From NCBI GenBank assembly GCA_947166655.1, contig CAMVFC010000027.1, positions 1 through 33,414 on the forward strand: a stretch of DNA of 33,414 bases, given 5' to 3'. The notes under the pieces are model-generated. The model saw only the letters and a list, made by a program, of their open reading frames with translations, had not been told where the DNA came from and searched no databases. A program made the translations under genes and the position numbers. The stretch is from an uncultured Prevotellaceae bacterium. GTDB lineage: Bacteria > Bacteroidota > Bacteroidia > Bacteroidales > Bacteroidaceae. Below are positions 32,252 to 33,414 of this stretch, piece after piece (the stretch's first letter is position 1; each line of letters begins with the position of its first letter).

Positions 32252-33414
32252 ATGACTAAACATCCCCATACGGCTCCACGTCGAGCCTTCCTGGCACTCC
32301 TCTCCCTGGCCTTCGCCACAGCCCCTGTGCTGGCGCAGGACAAAGACAACATGTTCAACCCCGTGACCACCAGTGTCACCTCGATGTCCATCGCCCCCGA
32401 TGCACGTGGCGGCGGTATGGGCGATGTGGGTGCAGCCACCGAAGCCGACGTCAACTCGCAGTACTGGAACCCTGCCAAGTATCCCTTCTGTGTCGGGCGG
32501 GCCGGCGTTGCCGTCAGCTACACGCCCTGGCTGCGTAAACTCGTCAACGACATCGACCTGGCCAACGTGGCAGGCTTCTATCGCATCGGAGACTATTCGG
32601 CCATCAGCGCCTCGCTCCGCTATTTCTCCCTCGGCGAGGTGTCGCTCGAAGACGGTAGCGGAGGTGCTGCAGAGGGCATGACCATTAATCCTTATGAGTT
32701 CGCCTTCGATGCCGCCTACTCGCGAATGCTCTCTGAGACCTTCTCCATGGCCGTCGGATTGCGGTTCATCTACTCCGATATTACATATAACTACGAGGAC
32801 GAGAGCTCGCCCGGCAAGGCTTTTGCTGCCGACATCGCCATGTACTACAACAACTACGTCATGCTGGCCAACCGCGAGTGCGGCCTTGGCTTCGGTCTCA
32901 ACATCTCCAATATCGGCTCGAAGATCAGCTATGGCGGCGACGACAATGCTGAATTCATTCCCACGAACCTGCGACTGGGTCTGAACCTCACCATTCCCTT
33001 CGACGATTATAACCGCCTCAGCCTCGCTGTCGATGCCAACAAGATGCTCGTTCCCACCTATCCTCAGCAGGAGAGCGGCGAGTCGCCCAACGACTACACC
33101 AGCCGCGTGCAGCGCGAGTACTACGACGTCTCACCCATCGCCGGCATCTTCAAGAGCTTCCACGACGCCCCCAACGGCTTCAAGGAGGAGTTGGAGGAGG
33201 TGCAGCTCAGCGTCGGTGCCGAGTATAGCTACAACGACCGCTTCTTCCTACGCGCTGGTTACCACGACGAGGCCGCCAACAAGGGTAACCGCAAGTACCT
33301 CACCGTCGGTGCAGGCTTCAAGATGAGTGTTTTCTCTCTCGATGCCTCTTACGTCATCTCCACTGCACAGACCAACCCCCTCGACCAGACCATGCGCTTC
33401 ACCCTCGGCTTCGA
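32252..33414 (+). CDS. porV: Type IX secretion outer-membrane protein PorV (3'-partial)
   Basis: The reading frame starts at 32252 and is open to the window end, giving 387 codons. The N-terminus has a signal peptide (AFLALLSLAFATAPVLAQD). SMSIAPDARGGGMGDVGAAT then NSQYWNPAKYPF is the PorV/OmpP1-like signature near the barrel entrance, followed by many alternating outer-membrane strands (YRIGDYSAISASLRYF, FFLRAGYH, YLTVGAGFKM). PorV binds the C-terminal domain of cargo leaving the translocon and delivers it to PorU. The gene is adjacent to porU as in Porphyromonas gingivalis. The sequence ends near the final strands (MRFTLGF), so little is missing. Confidence 0.92.
   Translation, partial: MTKHPHTAPRRAFLALLSLAFATAPVLAQDKDNMFNPVTTSVTSMSIAPDARGGGMGDVGAATEADVNSQYWNPAKYPFCVGRAGVAVSYTPWLRKLVNDIDLANVAGFYRIGDYSAISASLRYFSLGEVSLEDGSGGAAEGMTINPYEFAFDAAYSRMLSETFSMAVGLRFIYSDITYNYEDESSPGKAFAADIAMYYNNYVMLANRECGLGFGLNISNIGSKISYGGDDNAEFIPTNLRLGLNLTIPFDDYNRLSLAVDANKMLVPTYPQQESGESPNDYTSRVQREYYDVSPIAGIFKSFHDAPNGFKEELEEVQLSVGAEYSYNDRFFLRAGYHDEAANKGNRKYLTVGAGFKMSVFSLDASYVISTAQTNPLDQTMRFTLGF

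Overview
The window looks like chromosomal DNA from a Bacteroidota member, most probably of the Prevotellaceae. This rests on the type IX secretion genes porU and porV side by side, several TAnnTTTG-type -7 promoter boxes, a long SecA with a C-terminal SEC-C motif, an Lnb-type (DUF4105) lipoprotein N-acyltransferase, and the gene string coaX / outer-membrane protein / lptC / CNNM-CBS protein / periplasmic prolyl isomerase. The genus is an inference. Coding density is high, and no tRNA, rRNA, CRISPR array or intact transposase was found.

Layout: (1) 63-4435, + strand: purB, an RsuA/RluB-type pseudouridine synthase with a long Q/R/G/Y-rich repeat tail, and asnS. (2) 4532-6643, +: two tandem cytidylate-kinase-like paralogues and a small secreted protein of unknown function, ending in a strong hairpin. 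(3) 6644-7170: an intergenic stretch carrying the first copy of a 199-217 bp inverted-repeat-bounded element. (4) 7171-12061, +: secreted GH51 arabinofuranosidase, a PurF-like protein without its glutaminase cysteine, and a CobW/COG0523 GTPase with a His/Asp repeat. (5) 12062-12818: a gene-free convergent region with two terminators, the second copy of the element and a 22-bp tandem repeat containing a hairpin. (6) 12819-14784, -: GH88 hydrolase and a SnoaL-like protein. (7) 14980-21246, -: the cell-envelope operon coaX, OMP, lptC and CNNM-CBS, with ppiD-like behind its own promoter. (8) 21336-27632, +: lnb, a phosphatase-fold protein that has lost its active site, and secA. (9) 27636-33414, +: an FAH-family hydrolase overlapping porU by GTGA, then porV, which runs off the window.

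Much of the right half concerns the envelope: LPS export (LptC), Sec export (SecA), periplasmic folding (PpiD-like), lipoprotein N-acylation (Lnb), and type IX secretion with its sortase and shuttle protein (PorU, PorV). The most interesting items are the two apparently inactivated enzymes (PurF-like and PafA-like), which keep their folds and genetic contexts but lack key catalytic residues, and the repeated element with a conserved internal reading frame.
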